Part shown: positions 50,336 through 63,608 of the stretch, piece by piece
Layout: every line of letters begins with the position of its first letter
Numbering within the stretch: position 1 is the first letter of the stretch
DNA from: Planococcus citri
Lineage: Eukaryota > Arthropoda > Insecta > Hemiptera > Pseudococcidae
Direction of reading: 5' to 3'
Assembly: GCF_950023065.1 (NCBI RefSeq)
Contig: NC_088679.1
Span: 11,222,001 to 11,286,000, forward strand
Length of the DNA stretch: 64,000 bases
The notes under the pieces: model-generated
The model's input: only the letters and a program-made list of their open reading frames with translations
What the model was told of the DNA's origin: nothing
Database searches by the model: none
Position numbers and translations under genes: made by a program

Positions 50336-52049
50336 GTGAGTTATCGCCTTAGTGGGAACATTTTTTAACTTTGCAAAATATACCTACCTATCTTAATCTA
50401 TTAACTGCAGAACTATCGATTACGTTATCGTTTTATAAGTTTATTTTTTGATTCATTTGTCTGAATTATTACCCACGACGTCTTGTTTACTTGTACTTTT
50501 ATGGCATGTTCTTCATTGTACTTCCATACGTACTATGGTTAAATTGATAAGCTCATTGTATAACTCATTTTCGAGTGGAATTCGTGCAATTTGTCGTACT
50601 CCACGATTCGTGATAAATATTACCTATTTCCTAGACTTACCTACCTGTTTTTCAATCTATCCTACCCGCATTATTATTGGCTAATGTTCCGGCAACTTGT
50701 ATCTTGATTGGTGCCAAAATGATGGTACCTGTAAGGTTACGTAATGTTGAGAAAATACACCAAAGGATACAGGAAGTAGACTCTGGGTTCGTGTGGGGAA
50801 ATTTCGCAATACTTCCTGTGTCCTTTTTATATCTACGTAGCAGATATCATTCGTAGAGATAGATTGAATACTTTTTTGTGAACCTTATATTGAATGTTGA
50901 GACTTGAGAGAGGAAGAAGATATCAGAGGTGATCGATGAAACATGCATTTTATCACTTAGTTCTCTATATTTAGGTACCTACACTTGTAAAAGTGTCGAA
51001 AACAAAGGCATAAGATAGACCTGTTTAATTTCACTTTAATTTGTTCATTTTGTTGACAAACTATACGTGACTGACTTATCGATGTGTCGAGCTTGCTATG
51101 TATTGACAAACATTTCGTTTGATAATTCAAAGTTCAAAGTACGGTGGAAATGTTCACAGGATGAGATTGGAAAATTTGATCAGTTCAATGGCCTTGTATT
51201 TGTTTGAAGTTTCTTTAAAGGGAAAGATTATTTGAAAGGTGAATTTTTTGTGAGATTTTAATTTAGAAAAACTGATATTTGAGTTGATTTAACTCTGAAA
51301 CGATACATTTGTGCTTCTCATATTTCTAGGATGATTTCTTTCGATCCTATTAGAAGTTGATTTTTCTCTGAAATCAGAGCTCAGTTCGTTTGTAAACTTT
51401 CAGCTTGAAAATTCAAAGAAAAATGAACGGATCGAAATGTTCTGGGAAGAAAATAACTCAATTTGGGGAAGAAATCGAAATAATTGAAAAATAACTCCAT
51501 TATCATTGACTCGGGAACAGATAATTATGATTTGATCGCTTTGAATTTTTTGAGTTAAGAAGAGAAAGAGAGTGAGAAAGGACTGAAAACAAGATTTGTC
51601 CACTTGGGAAATTTTTCTCTCCTTTTTTTTGCAATTTTGGACAGTGACATTTTAATTTATTCTAAATTCTCCTCCCCCGCCCCTCCTATAACTACTTTAA
51701 ACATCGTTTCAAGGCACAAACATTAATTTTGTTGAATAATTTTCTCCAATTATTTGAAATGTAAGTACATAATATTATGAGAAAGCAGAAAAATGTATTG
51801 ATTCAAACATTCTTGCAATTTTTGAGGGAAAAGTCAGAAGAAAATGATTTTTTTTCCAAAATGAAAATTTTAGAATTTTGATATAAGCTTTTACAAGAGC
51901 TCTATCGTCTCATTTATGAACTCGTATCACTTGAAAAAATATAAAATCATAACATTTGACGACAGTCCAATTTTCCCGTCTTCTGAGCCTCTCTACTACT
52001 GAAAGGCAAATTTGAAGTATCGATTTATATTTGAAAATTATGGAAAATT

Positions 52050-53290
52050 TTTTGTATAGTTAATTTTTATATAGTTAAAACATTTCATGTTTTTTTCAAA
52101 AATCTGGGGTCCTATTGTGGTCAGGCTTAGGAGGCTCGTACTGAAAAAGTAGGTCAGAATTCGAAACCAGCTCCTAGAATAACTCAACAAATCTTATTTC
52201 ATGTAGAATTTTTCAATTTTTGTTAATTTTGGGGGCTTTTTGTGCGGTCTAGGAAGCCCTCATCATCAGAAAAATTGGTAAAACTTCAAAAAAAGCTCTC
52301 ATAATAACTCAACAAACGCAAATTTTTTAATTTTTTTGAAATGTGGGACTCATTTACGAGGCTTGGGGACCTCTTATCGAGAAAAACTGAATTAAAATTC
52401 AAAATCAAAAATATCAAAAACATCACGAATGCCTACATGATTTTTATTTTATTTTTTTAAATTTGAGGGCTCAAGTGTGAGATTTAGGAGGGCCTTATTA
52501 ATGAAAAAGATAGGTCAAATTTTTCAATCAGGAGCTCGAGTAACCCTACAAATCATATGCCACGAGAATATTTCAATTTTTTTTAAATTTGGGGGCTCAT
52601 TGTGGGGCCTAGGGATCTTATAATCAAGAAAAAATAAATTGAAATTCATAATCAGAATCATCAAAAAAATCACAAATACGTAATTTTCATTTATTATTAT
52701 TTTTTTTTATTACTGAAATTTGGGGGCATGTGATGAGATTGAGATGGCTCACATTAATAATAATAAAAAAAAAAAACAGAAAAAATTCAATTTTTGCAAT
52801 CAGGAGCTTAAGTAACCGAACAATACCATATACCACAAGAATTTTTTTAATTTTTTGAAAGTTGGAGGCTCATTATGAGGCTTAGGAGTCTCTTATTTAA
52901 AATAAATAAATAAATTTAAATTCAAAATCAGCACGATTAACCAGTCAGAAATAATATTCCATAAAATTAATTTTTCAAAGTTGAAACAAATCACACGTGT
53001 CACAGATTTTTTAATTTTTTTTTAAATTTGGAGGTTTATTGTGAATCTTAGGAAGCCTGTATTGAAAAAGGAAAAATGAGTCAAAATTAGAAATCAGCAC
53101 CTCGAGTAACGCATCAACTCATATGCCAGACAAATTTTTCATTTTTTTTTTTTTTTTAATTTGGGGATTTGATGTGGGATTTGTAGGGCTCACATCAAAA
53201 AATAATGCTGGAATTTGAAATTATTAGTATTATCAAAAACATAACAAATGATATGCCACGTGATTTTAAATATTTTTTTCAAGTTTGACC
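52050..53290. repeat. Degenerate tandem repeat, period roughly 100-120 bp
   Basis: Recurring phrases: AAATTTGGGGGCTCA, GAGGCTTAGGAGTCTCTTAT with variants, AAATTCAAAATCAG, and ATATGCCACAAGAATTTTT. At least eight diverged copies are visible. Confidence 0.65.
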
Positions 53291-53612
53291 AAAATTGAGG
53301 GGAGGGGGAATTCCTGTTTCAAAGTACTGAGATCTTCGAGTGAAAAATGCTCGGATCAATTAAATGTAAGAAGATAAACACGATGAATTTTTTCCTCATT
53401 TTAAAAATATCAGACCCCCGATTTGGCTTCAATTGAAAATCGAGCTTTGGCAGAAAAAAAAGTTCAACTTGAAATTTTCAAAATCTGCAAAAAATGATTT
53501 TGAACCTCCCTTTAATTGCATTTAAATCTGTGCAGATAAATTTATAGAGCTTCAAAGTTGAATGAATATTCAAACGAAAAATCACTGCTGTATATAAGCT
53601 TATAAAAATAAT

Positions 53613-53861
53613 TGAAGCATACGTTTCCAAAACGCACTAAGTCCAAAAAATTATTGATAAGAAATTCATAGTACTTAGTATACTAATTTGGAAACGTAGA
53701 AATGGCCCAAATTGGCTGATTTTTTGATTGTTGTAGCCAAGACCCTTGGGCACAACATATCAAAAAATCAACTATTTTGGGCAGCAACTTTATGCTAGAT
53801 GGCCTTGCAACCTCAAAATGTTTGAAATTGGACTTGGTGCGTTTTGGAAACGTATGCTTCA
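53613..53861. mobile_element. TIR element (MITE-like), about 249 bp
   Basis: Arms starting TGAAGCATACGTTTCCAAAA (53613) and ending TTTTGGAAACGTATGCTTCA (53861) are inverted over about 31 bp with one mismatch. An internal partial copy of the arm, TTTGGAAACGTAGAAATGG, lies near 53689. No coding frame; target duplication not obvious. Confidence 0.8.
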
Positions 53862-54420
53862 TTTGAGCTGGTTAAATCACAAATATTACCCATCCTTCGA
53901 TATAATAATTCTCTATAAATAAAAGATAACCAGACTCGGTTGGATTTCAACTTGACCATGCTTCAGCCCCCGCAGATATGACTCGACAATCGAGCCATTT
54001 TTATTCGAATTGAATTAAATTGGAGGCTGACTCGTCGACTCGAGTGAAAGTCCACCACGGGGATACGAGTATCATATTTATCACCGAAATCGTCTCAGCT
54101 CTCGGTTATCGCAACATGACTCGGAAATTTTATCCAACTCACTATATACTTACATTTCGTCTGCCTGTGTAGTATTTTTCACGTGTAAATCGTACTCTAC
54201 AACGAATAAGTATACGTCTTTGGTCAGCTGGCGACTGCAGAGATAGAGAGGACGATGGTTGACCATCGAAGGCTTACTGTGCGAGTCTACTAGTATCGTA
54301 TACGAGTATATGCATCCAGCACTCGGCTCTCTAGCTATAAGGTATATATAAAGAAATCCAAGAAGAAAAGGTTAAATAATAATCGACGCGCTCAACTATG
54401 GTATAGATTTTTATCTGATG

Positions 54421-54916
54421 CTAAATCACCGATAATTGTCTCCGACCACACGTCGCGCGTCGTCGTTTCTCTGGCCGATGGATCTTTATAGAGTAAAGTC
54501 TAGACCTTTTAATGAACCATATAGTACACGATCGAATGAATGAATTAAAATAATGGCCGATGGATGGTGCTGCCATTCGCGCATACTTCGGTTCCGTCTC
54601 TCGTCGCTTTTCTATAAGCCACAAGGTTCGCGGCGACTGGCCGGTCGCGGTCGGCTCGCCGAGCCCAAGGGATCCAGGTTCGATCAAAATTCGTGTTCAC
54701 CTCACCAGGAATCTCACAGTTTCCGGAGATGATCGAGTGAGAGAAAGGAAATACCGGCGTGGTGCTGTTCATGTCCGCCACTACATCCTTCGATGGACCA
54801 TTTCGCTCACGTATTTTCGCGGTAATACCGCCATTTTATCTTTGTACGTCGTCGGTCCAACAAGGGTGAAGGTGATCGAAACTCTGTGTTGTTCGATATC
54901 CTATTTTGTAAAATAA
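54421..54916. other. GC-richer CpG-containing island in intron 4
   Basis: Unusually GC-rich for the window, with CGCGCGTCGTCGT (54452) and GGCCGGTCGCGGTCGGCTCG (54639-54658). Overlapping frames of 78-118 codons exist on both strands, but none has a recognisable protein. A regulatory island or non-coding first exon is as likely as coding. A partial tRNA B-box-like word (GGTTCGATC) was checked; no cloverleaf was found. Confidence 0.35.
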
Positions 54917-56759
54917 AAAAAAAATACCTATTTTCTAAAAGGATTATTTAGCTCTTGTTATGGCATCACGTAAGGAAGAAAAAAAAAGGCCCCAAGCACC
55001 CTGCACCTCTGCAGTATATTTTTGGTCTCGAGGTATTAAATCTAGCCCAGCTCCTGCTCCACGTATCGTAGCATTCTTTATAGACAAACTGTCGCAATTG
55101 AAAAGGAAAAAAAAACTCAACTCTGGGTATAGGGTACCTACTACCTATAGTAGATCAAAACCAAGACCTACCCTTTTTCATCCTAAATTAACCTGTACGC
55201 TTGTATGGTTCACACCTGCACCAATTCTATTGATAAGACCGGAGGGTATTCTCGATTAAGAAGTTTTTCCTCTCTTATAATGTATTTTTTAATGGCTCAT
55301 TTCGTGTACATTTCCAGCAGTTGTCGTTGTCAGCTAAGGCTATCTCGTATAGCTGTGTATATGACTCTAGTTGTGTATAGCTCGACGACTTCGACTCGCA
55401 CCCAGAGATGTTTTATGAATGTAATAAAACTTTACTGTTCGTCGTTTGTGTGCCAATGTTGGGTTATTTTTGATCGTCGTTGTATTTACGTATACGAGTT
55501 GGTAGGTAGGTGTGTATTTCACTCGTAGAGATCCACCATCGGTGTGACAGTTTTTCAAAAATTGTATACGAGTTCATATTTTACAACATGTGACTATTCA
55601 GCTATCTCTGGGTGATGTTTAGAATTGAATTTCAGTTCAGCTTACCTGTATAGAGAAAGAGATATGTGGAGATTTAGTTGGCTATTTTTTTAATGGCATG
55701 TTGTAGATGAGATGAGGAATTTGAATAATGAGAATACACAGTTTGAATTTTATAAAATTATTTTTTTCCTGTTTGAGAACAAAGCTCTCTATTCGGATGC
55801 TACATAGAAAGATAATTGATTTGGATATAATTTTATCGTCCTGTGATGATAATGTAGGTACGTATAGGTACGTGAAACCTTGGCATAAAGAGTTTCCTCG
55901 TTTAACTAGCTCACCCATGCAAATTAATTAGATTTTTTTTAAATTTCATATATTATGTATTTCGATTTGTGGAATATTAGGTAGGTATTCTGGCTATGCT
56001 ATTTTTAGTGTCAGTAGGTACTTAATTTTTTTGTGGTTTTATTCTTTCGGGTGTGTGCTTACCTCATTATGCACTTTTTTTATTGTTATTGTGTTGTGAT
56101 ACGATACATTCGGTGGATTTTTTTTTGAGATAATTTTCATTTTTATTGCAAATTATCTCCGGTTTTGTAGGTTTTATGAGCTCAGTGAATGTGTTTATGA
56201 CGTTGGAAATTTCAAGTGTTTTTCGTCATTGTCTTTGAAAAATAATAAAGTGACGTTTTTGATGTGATTTTTTTCTAATTTTTTTACGAGGAAAATTTGA
56301 GAAAAGTGTTGCAGAAGGGAGAAGTGGAAATTTTATGGGGTAATTTGTGGTAATTTTAAAATTCGCCTGTTTGATGAAGGCAATTTTTGTCTTTTTATTC
56401 AACTCGAAATGGCAATTTTATAGTTTATGAAAAATTAGATTTTTTTTTTAAATTCGAGGATTTAAATGTTGCTATTTTGTGGAAGAGGATGGGGAGAAGG
56501 GGGAGAAAATCTGACACTCAGCTCGCTCCTGTTTGAGAATGTCAAGTTTTCAGTGGAGATCGTTTTCAAAATATGATGCAGAAAATCAATATTTGGTGCA
56601 AGAAAACATTCTTTAAGGGTTTTATTATGTTTTAAAAATAATTTGGGCTGAAAATTACACCAAATTTTCCTCAACTTTGAAGTACAATAAACAGGAGGGA
56701 AAATAGAAAGGAGCAGAAGAAAGAATTACCAAAAGATAAAATTGTACTTAGGTAATTTT

Positions 56760-58300
56760 TTTTCGTAAATTTCAGTCATTTTACTAAATTCTAGTAAATT
56801 TTACCAAATCCTTCTAAATTGTGTCAATTTTTTATAAATTTGCCAATTTTTGATGAATTTTACCCATTTTTATCGTCAGTGAATTGGCCAATATGGTTAT
56901 TAAATTTCGCCAATTTTTTGCGAATTTCATTAAATTTTCAGTGATTTTATCAACTTTCATCGAATTTTTCAAATTCTCAATTTTAATCAATTTTCAGGAA
57001 CTTGACCAATTTTTAGTGAATTTTATCAATTTCTTAATGAACTTTAGCAACTTTCTTTCTGAATTTCACCATTTTTTTATTTTTTTATTTGGGCTTTTTT
57101 TACCAGCTCGCAATTGTTGTTGAATTTTACTATTTTTTTGATGAATTTTGCACACTTTAAATGTATTTTATCAATTCTGAGTCGATTTTACCAACTATTC
57201 GTAAATTTTATTAATTTTTAATGAATTTCAATTTTTAGTGAATTTTTAACAATTTTTAATGAAATTTACTGACATTCTCTCTAAATTTCATAATTTGTTT
57301 TTTTTTGCATCTCAGCAGATTTTATGAATTATTGTTTTTTTTTGCCAGTTCTCAATTGTTACTGAATTTCATCAAATTTCTCCATTTTTTTGATGAAGTT
57401 TTTCAAATTTTCAACGAAAGTATTTCACCAATTCTGAGTAGATTTTATCAATTTTTCCAAAAACTTTACCATTTTTAATGATTTTTAATAAATTTTGCAT
57501 TTTGTATAACAATTTTCTAATTCTAGGCAAATTTCACCAGTTTTGATAAATTTTACCAGTTTCGCCTATTTTTAGTGAATTTTACCAAATTGTAATGACG
57601 AATTTGTCCAATACATATTCTTAATTAAATTAACTAATTCTTGGTCAATTTTACCATTTATCAAGTTTTATAAAATTATTTTTTGAGTTTTACCAATTCT
57701 CAATGAATTTTCCTAATTGCCATAGCAAATGTTTCATTTTCATAAATTTTCAATTTATATTTTTATTAAAATCCACAAATTCTTAGTAAATTTTTCCAAT
57801 TTTTATTAATTAATTTTAGCAATGCTTAGTCAATTTTACCTTTTGGCAAAGTTTACCAATTTTTCATAAATTTGATCAATTTTGAGTAATTTTTACAAAT
57901 TTTTTTCAGACTTGAACAATTTTTTAATGAATTTGAACAAATTTTTTTTGGACCATTGAAATTCAGCAATATTGTAATTTTACCAATTTTCATTAAATTT
58001 TTCCAACTCTCATAAAACTTTACCAATTTTTGGTAAATTTTACCAATTTTTATGGAAGATTTTACAAATTCTGTATGAATTTTATCAATTTTTACGAAAC
58101 TTAATAAGTTTTGAGGAAACTTTATCAATTGCCAGTGAATTTCCTCGATATTCTCATCGAATTTCACTGATGAATTTAAGGCACTTATTTTCAATGAATT
58201 TCACCAGTTTTCATGAGGTCGAAATTTTGAGTGAATTTCGCCAACTCTTGATGAATTTTATCAATTTTCAGATCATCTTAACAAACTGAATCTCGACAAT
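56760..58300. repeat. Degenerate array of GAATTTTACCAATTTTTAGT units
   Basis: About 1.5 kb of diverged units of roughly 20-40 bp containing GAATTTTACCAATTTT or the ATCAATTTTC variant. The minus-strand frame at 57853-58194 is made of these units and is not considered coding. Confidence 0.75.
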
Positions 58301-59526
58301 TCTTTCTGTAAATGTTACAATTTTTTTTTTTTTTTGGTGAATTTAACCGATTACATATTTCTATAACAAAGAGATTGGGAAAAAGTTCAAAAACCAGATT
58401 TTCGAAAATCCACGTTAAAAAACATACTTATTGTAAACTTGATCGGTGTGTGTATTTTTTTTTTTTTTTTAAAGCTGCAAGCAGCGTGTGTATTTTTATT
58501 TTTCAAACTATCCATTATTTAATTTTTTTGTACATACTTAATGAATGACGCTGGGTCTTTGAAACTGAGTGTGTATTTTTTCATTTCTGTTGTTTCGTTG
58601 ACGTCTTTGAAAGCTCTGCATAGTCTGCACCTTGAGAACAGGTTATGAATTAGGTATAGATTTTTTCTATAGATTAATTCATTTTATTTGTTTTTTGGAG
58701 CTTTGCTTTTTTCATTGCCTCGAATGAGTTTATAAAGGTGTAGGTACTTGATACCTTGAGAAAAGGACAAATTGATTTGAAATTTTTAAATTTTCATTAA
58801 AATCTTGATATGTGTATTTTTTGAGCACTCTGTACTCTGTCAAAGGCCATGGCCAATTGCATAAAAAATTGGTCAAGGTGAATGAATTCGTTTATTATGA
58901 ATTTTTCTACGTTTTGCCCCACTTTAGTTTTAATTCTTCGTAAATTTGTTCGTTGATTTTTGTGAAATAAAACTTCTTACTTCAATCAAAACTAGATCAA
59001 TATTTTTGAGATGATTTTTCAAAATTTTAAAATTTCAGCCCATAAAATCAGCAATTAGAAATGATAATTTACAAAACAGGGAGGAAATTTAAATCTCTCT
59101 TAATCCGTATCTTAATTCGTTCTACTTTGTTACGGTTTGTTTCCAAATTTACCCCTTTTGTTTTCACGAGAATTCTTTTTATTTTTCTCAAAAATAGTCC
59201 CATCTATTAATAATCCCGTTACCAAGGTATTAAGCTCGAAGGTTTGTTTCCTGGCAAATGATACATATTTAACCCATTCGAATAAATATCTCAGCTGTAG
59301 GTACTGTTAACTTCAGGTAGATACAAATATTAACACCGGGGGTATTATTCGCAACTGTTTCCTAGCAGGAAATAATCTACAATCATCCTTTCAACCCATT
59401 TGTCACTTTTTTTTTTTTTGGTCGAAAAATCATCTACGAGTAAATAAAATTCCGCGGAAAAAAACGGAACCCAATGAAGCGTTAGATATTTGCTACAGGG
59501 ACCTAGAACACATGGACGAATCCGTC

Positions 59527-59889
59527 TTATCTTGTCATATCTGGAACGGTGACAATTGTGAAAAGGTGAAATTTGTCGCTACGAATATTTGCATATAGGA
59601 AATGCGGATGCTTTTTTAAATAATGTAATTGGATTAACGTATGGAGGAAAGTGCATCTTAGTCGTACTTTCGAGTTCGATGGCGACGAGGGCGGATAATG
59701 GCGTAATTTCGAATCCGAGTCATTAGATGTTTTACGCCTCGGTTCTCTGGTTTCATTTTCGCAAAACGATCGTTCGGTACGATGGTCCAGACGACATGTG
59801 TACGACTGTACGTTCGCAAATTGCATAATTGAGATGTTATCGGAGCTGCGAGCTCGATTGTTTATATGCTGGGTACGGTTTGTCAGCAT
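59527..59889. other. GC-richer unique island just upstream of exon 5
   Basis: Contains a 120-codon minus-strand frame with a Ser/Arg-rich middle, and CpG-containing sequence. No recognised domain and no clear splice context. It lies about 280-640 bp before exon 5, so it could hold a splicing enhancer or a regulatory site (inference). Confidence 0.2.
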
Positions 59890-60167
59890 AATTTAATAGT
59901 TTATCGCTAATATACCCTACTCGAAGGTACCTTTACGTAGGTATTTTTTTATTTTTATTTCGGTTAAATTATGAAATAGGTACATACGACGTACGAATCG
60001 CGTAGGTGTCAGAATAATAGCTCAATTATCCTCTATAGTTCGTCGTGAAAGTTTTCCAAATATTTATTACATTTTTTTCAATATGTCGACGATGGTAATG
60101 GTGATTTAAATTCATGTTTTACACGTTGCCATGATATTGAAATGTGGTTTTTTCTGTTTGATTTTAG

Positions 60168-60294
60168 CACTCAAGCGGCTAGAGATCTTTGGTGGAATAA
60201 GTTACTGGAAGTGTTTCGAACGGAAAACGAAAAAGAGCCATGTTCTACGAATGTCCAAGTTATGTACTACGATTCCAGCACCAATATCGAATAC
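60168..60294 (+). CDS. Internal exon 5 of the ARHGAP20-like gene (PH C-terminal helix, start of RA domain)
   Basis: Exon of 1 nt plus 42 codons, acceptor TTCTGTTTGATTTTAG, donor TAC|GTAAGT, ending in phase 0. Spliced to exon 4 it gives VVTF-S-TQAARDLWWNKLLEV. The tryptophan pair followed by xKLLEV is the amphipathic C-terminal helix of a PH domain; vertebrate ARHGAP20 has KW plus hydrophobics at this point. The segment after the CST (NVQVMYYDSSTNIEY) fits the first strand of the Ras-association domain that follows the PH domain in this family. The RA remainder and the RhoGAP domain must lie beyond 64000. The exon is separated from exon 4 by 31,362 bp, so one PH domain is split by an intron of about half the window. 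Confidence 0.93.
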
Positions 60295-60999
60295 GTAAGT
60301 TGAATCTTTCGAGCTTCCAATCGTTTTTTAAAAATATTTCATCAAAGTATAAAGTGATTTATTAAACTGTTGATCAAATAAGTACGCTCGTTATTCGAAT
60401 ATAGTACGAGTACATGGTGCAAAATATTACAAGGAAACAAAAAAGTGCCCAGATGAAAAGAAAAATCACCCGGAGGAAACGTTCTATGTACTATTGTGAG
60501 GTGTTGATGTATTGTTAGTTCCAAGTTCCGATTCAATTCGTCTTTGTATTTTGAACATTTTATAGGTTAAGTAAATAATTATAAATACTGATGAATAAAA
60601 CAGGAAGAAATCGAGAGGGATATTTGTATTTTTAGAAGTGTACGGAGCGTAAATGAGGCGAAGGGTGAGGTGTATGGGTACCAAGATTTATGTGCTGAGA
60701 AGTTGCGTGTCGTATTCGTATCATTTGACGCGAAGAGAAGACTGCTTGGTGGGTGAAAAAAATGCATTATTTTTAGGTGTTGATGAATTTATCGTGATGT
60801 GGTTTTCAGTGATGGATTTATTGATTTTTTTTTAAGACCTTGGGTTTGTAAATTTTTTTGAGATTGTGATTAATTTTTAAAATTATGGGAGATTATTGAA
60901 ATGTACTTAAAATAGGTGGATTAATTTTTTGTTACAATTTTATTTTTAAGTAGGCTGAATTAGTATTCTGTTAATTTTTTCTCATTTTCAAGGTAGATA

Positions 61000-62700
61000 T
61001 CATTTTCCTAAAGTGTTAATTTTTCAAGTTTTACAAAAATTCTTCAAAATATTTTACTTGACCTGTTGGAATTTTGGGCTTCAAACTACTTTCTTTCTGG
61101 GAAGGGTAGAAGCTCAAAAGTGAAGTACAATAGATATCCATTTTCAGCTGTTTTATTCATTTTTTAAAAAATTTGGGCCAAAGTTTTTCAAAAATTTCCC
61201 AAAATTCTGAAAATAGGCTCCATTTGTTTTGGAATTTTAGCCTTGAACTGCTTCAAATTGGTGCTGGAAAGACCTTTATCAATCTTTTAGATTTTCCTCC
61301 AGTTGTGTCATTTTTTCCCCATTTTTTTGTTTTAGAGTTTTTCAAAAATTTCTTAAAATTCAAAATTGAACTGACTTCACTTTTTAGAGGTTTGGGCGCC
61401 ACTTGCTTCTAAGAAGAAATCTTTGGAAAGGTAGAGTAGGAGAGAGGGAGGGGTGGGGATAGTTTCGGATTTCTTGTTCAGTTATAGGTTAATTTTTTTT
61501 CTCTTTTGGCTTGAATGTTTTTGAAAAATTTATCAAAATTCAAAAAATGGAGTTCACTCTTTAGAATTTCGAATTTTAAATAGATTTGAATTGACGAAGA
61601 GAGAGGGGGGGGTTCTTGAATGGTGTATGTACATGCCATTTTCAGGTTTTCAATTGAATTATGTAGGCACTTGAAATCTATTTTTTTTTAAATTTTGGAC
61701 CAAATTAAGATTTTTTTCTGATTTCCAAAAATTGAGGAAATGGGGTTGACTTGAAATTTTTGACTTGAATTGCGCTCAGTTATAAGGTTTTTTTTTCAAC
61801 TTTTTGGTGAAAATTTAAAAATTTACCAAAACTGAAAAAAATTTGACATTAACTTAAGTATAATAATTAATAATGTCAAATTTTTACAATTTTTGGGCTT
61901 TAAACCTCTTGCAATCAGGAAGCGATGAAATGGAACCTCAAAAATCAAGCACGTACAATTTTCAGCTTCCCAGTTGAATTATTCTGCTTAAAATATGTTT
62001 TTTTTCAAATACCCATGAAAGTATCACAAAATTGAAAAAATTGAGTTTACTCCTTAAAATTATAGGCTATAATTTCTTTGATAGAATAGTGAGCTGGAGA
62101 GGGGAGCTTTCTTGGCTAATTATACGTGATGGTTTTTCTAAAATTCCCCAAAATTCAGAAAATCGACGTAGTTTTTTGACCTTTGGGATTGAAATCGTTT
62201 TGTATGATCGGTGGGTTGTCGGGGGGGGGGGGGGTCAAAAATGAAATACACGCAATTTTCAGCTCCCCAGTTGAATTATGTAGGTACTTGAATAAATTTG
62301 ATTTTTCCCATTTTTGATCTAAACTTTTTTCTGGTTTCAAAAATTTAAGAAATACATTTTACTCTCAAATTTTGGCTTCAGAAGTTTAGAAGCTTCCATG
62401 GGTAGGGAAGGGCAAGGAGGATCAAAAATTATATACATTCCAATTTTTAGTTCATTTTTTTCATGTTTTGCCCCAATGTTTTTCAAAAATTCAAAAAATA
62501 GATTTCAGTTCTTGTGATTTTGGTCTTGAAATGCCTCCAACTTCTTGGGGGGGGGGGAAGAAGGGGGAGGGGTAAAAAATGAAGTAGATGAGTACAATTT
62601 TCACTTTTCAAGTATGATTGAAACCATTTTTTCATTCTTGGCATAAAGTTTTTCAAAAATTTCCTAAAATTCAAGAAATGAACGTTAGTGTTTGAAATTT
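61000..62700. repeat. Degenerate satellite, period roughly 150-200 bp
   Basis: Recurring blocks: TTTTTCAAAAATTTCCTAAA, then AAATTCAAGAAATG, TTTTGGCTTGAA, G-rich GGGAGGGG with GAAGTACA, then TTTTCAGTT and TTGAATTATGTAGGTACTTG. Nine or so diverged copies. The G-runs (62221-62234, 62548-62557) sit at equivalent places in the unit. Confidence 0.65.
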
Positions 62701-63067
62701 TGGCTGATTTGGTACTTTAAAAAGCTGTTTTGATCTAGATTTTAATTTTTTTGTTGTTTGGATATTTTTCCTCGTTTTTTCAAGTTCCAATTTATCATCA
62801 GGCATCAATAGGGGCTGATTTTTCTCAATATTCTCAATTTTTTCTGATTTGGATTGCAAGGTGACTTGATTTTTAGTATAGATAATGCCCCCCCCCGGGT
62901 AATGATATTGACTTGAAATGCTGTAGGAAATTTTTTTCTTATTTAGAAACCTTTTTTTTTTTTTTTTTTTTTTTTTAAATATAAATTTGGCAAAAAATTA
63001 GTTGTATTTTGTTGAAATATCATTCAGAGAAAACCATAGTGCTTTTAATATTTTACTTTTTTTCAAA

Positions 63068-63608
63068 AACTTTAACCCTCAAATGACACACTTATATTTT
63101 TTTCAAGATTTTCTTGTACTGGACTGACGAGTGACTTGATATCATGGCTACCTGATACATGTGCGTAAATGTTCACCCTTTCATTTGACATGTTTGACAC
63201 ATTGCCTACTTTCATATTTTAAGGGGCAAAATTTTTTGAAAAAAAAATACAATTTTTTCATATTTTGTGATAATTTTTCGTAGCCAATCGACAGCGACTG
63301 GAATAAAACTACCGCCTGGTAAATATTTATGTATCCATGCTCTACTAATTTATGTACAACAACTTGCCTATTCTTCTCATTTAAGGGGCAAAAAATTCAA
63401 AAATAATTATTATTTCACTCGTTTTAAAAAATTTCTGCCCCTTAAAATAAAAAAGTATGCAATATGCTCAACAGCGGAATTGAAGCGCAAGACATACACA
63501 CACATGTACCAATAGTCGTTCCCACCCGAGCACTCTTTCCTTCCAGCGTAACGCATCGAAAAAACTGGTGTGGTGAAATTCACCACCTTGTGCCATTTAA
63601 GGGTTAAA
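63068..63608. mobile_element. Nested inverted-repeat element, about 540 bp
   Basis: Outer ends TTTAACCCTCAAATGAC (63068) and GCCATTTAAGGGTTAAA (ending 63608) are inverted with two mismatches. Inside, ATTTTAAGGGGCAAAATTTT (63218) pairs with TTTCTGCCCCTTAAAAT (ending 63449), and a direct copy ATTTAAGGGGCAAAAAATTC lies near 63380. No coding frame. Confidence 0.55.

Larger units (their letters stand above)
28806..60167 (+). other. Intron 4 of the ARHGAP20-like gene (31.4 kb, splits the PH domain)
   Basis: 31,362 bp between GTATTC and ATTTTAG. It contains both candidate alternative first exons, degenerate arrays (30240-31600, 35044-35600, 47330-48420, 52050-53290, 56760-58300), several TIR or foldback elements (41813-42070, 42430-42990, 43482-43707, 53613-53861) and some GC-richer unique islands (32785-32914, 33400-34080, 39790-39985, 54421-54916, 59527-59889) that could be regulatory or exonic. 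The remaining stretches (28806-30239, 35601-38895, 44280-47329, 48421-49869, 50336-52049, 53862-54420, 54917-56759, 58301-59526) show nothing I can name. Confidence 0.75.

Noticed and set aside
54675..54700. tRNA B-box-like GGTTCGATC
   Set aside because: No A box at the right spacing and no cloverleaf on either strand.
57853..58194. Minus-strand frame of 113 codons
   Set aside because: Built from the degenerate ACCAATTTT array; Lys/Ile/Phe-rich low complexity.
59527..59889. 120-codon minus-strand gene
   Set aside because: No domain, no splice or promoter context, and opposite strand to the gene; kept only as an unassigned island.
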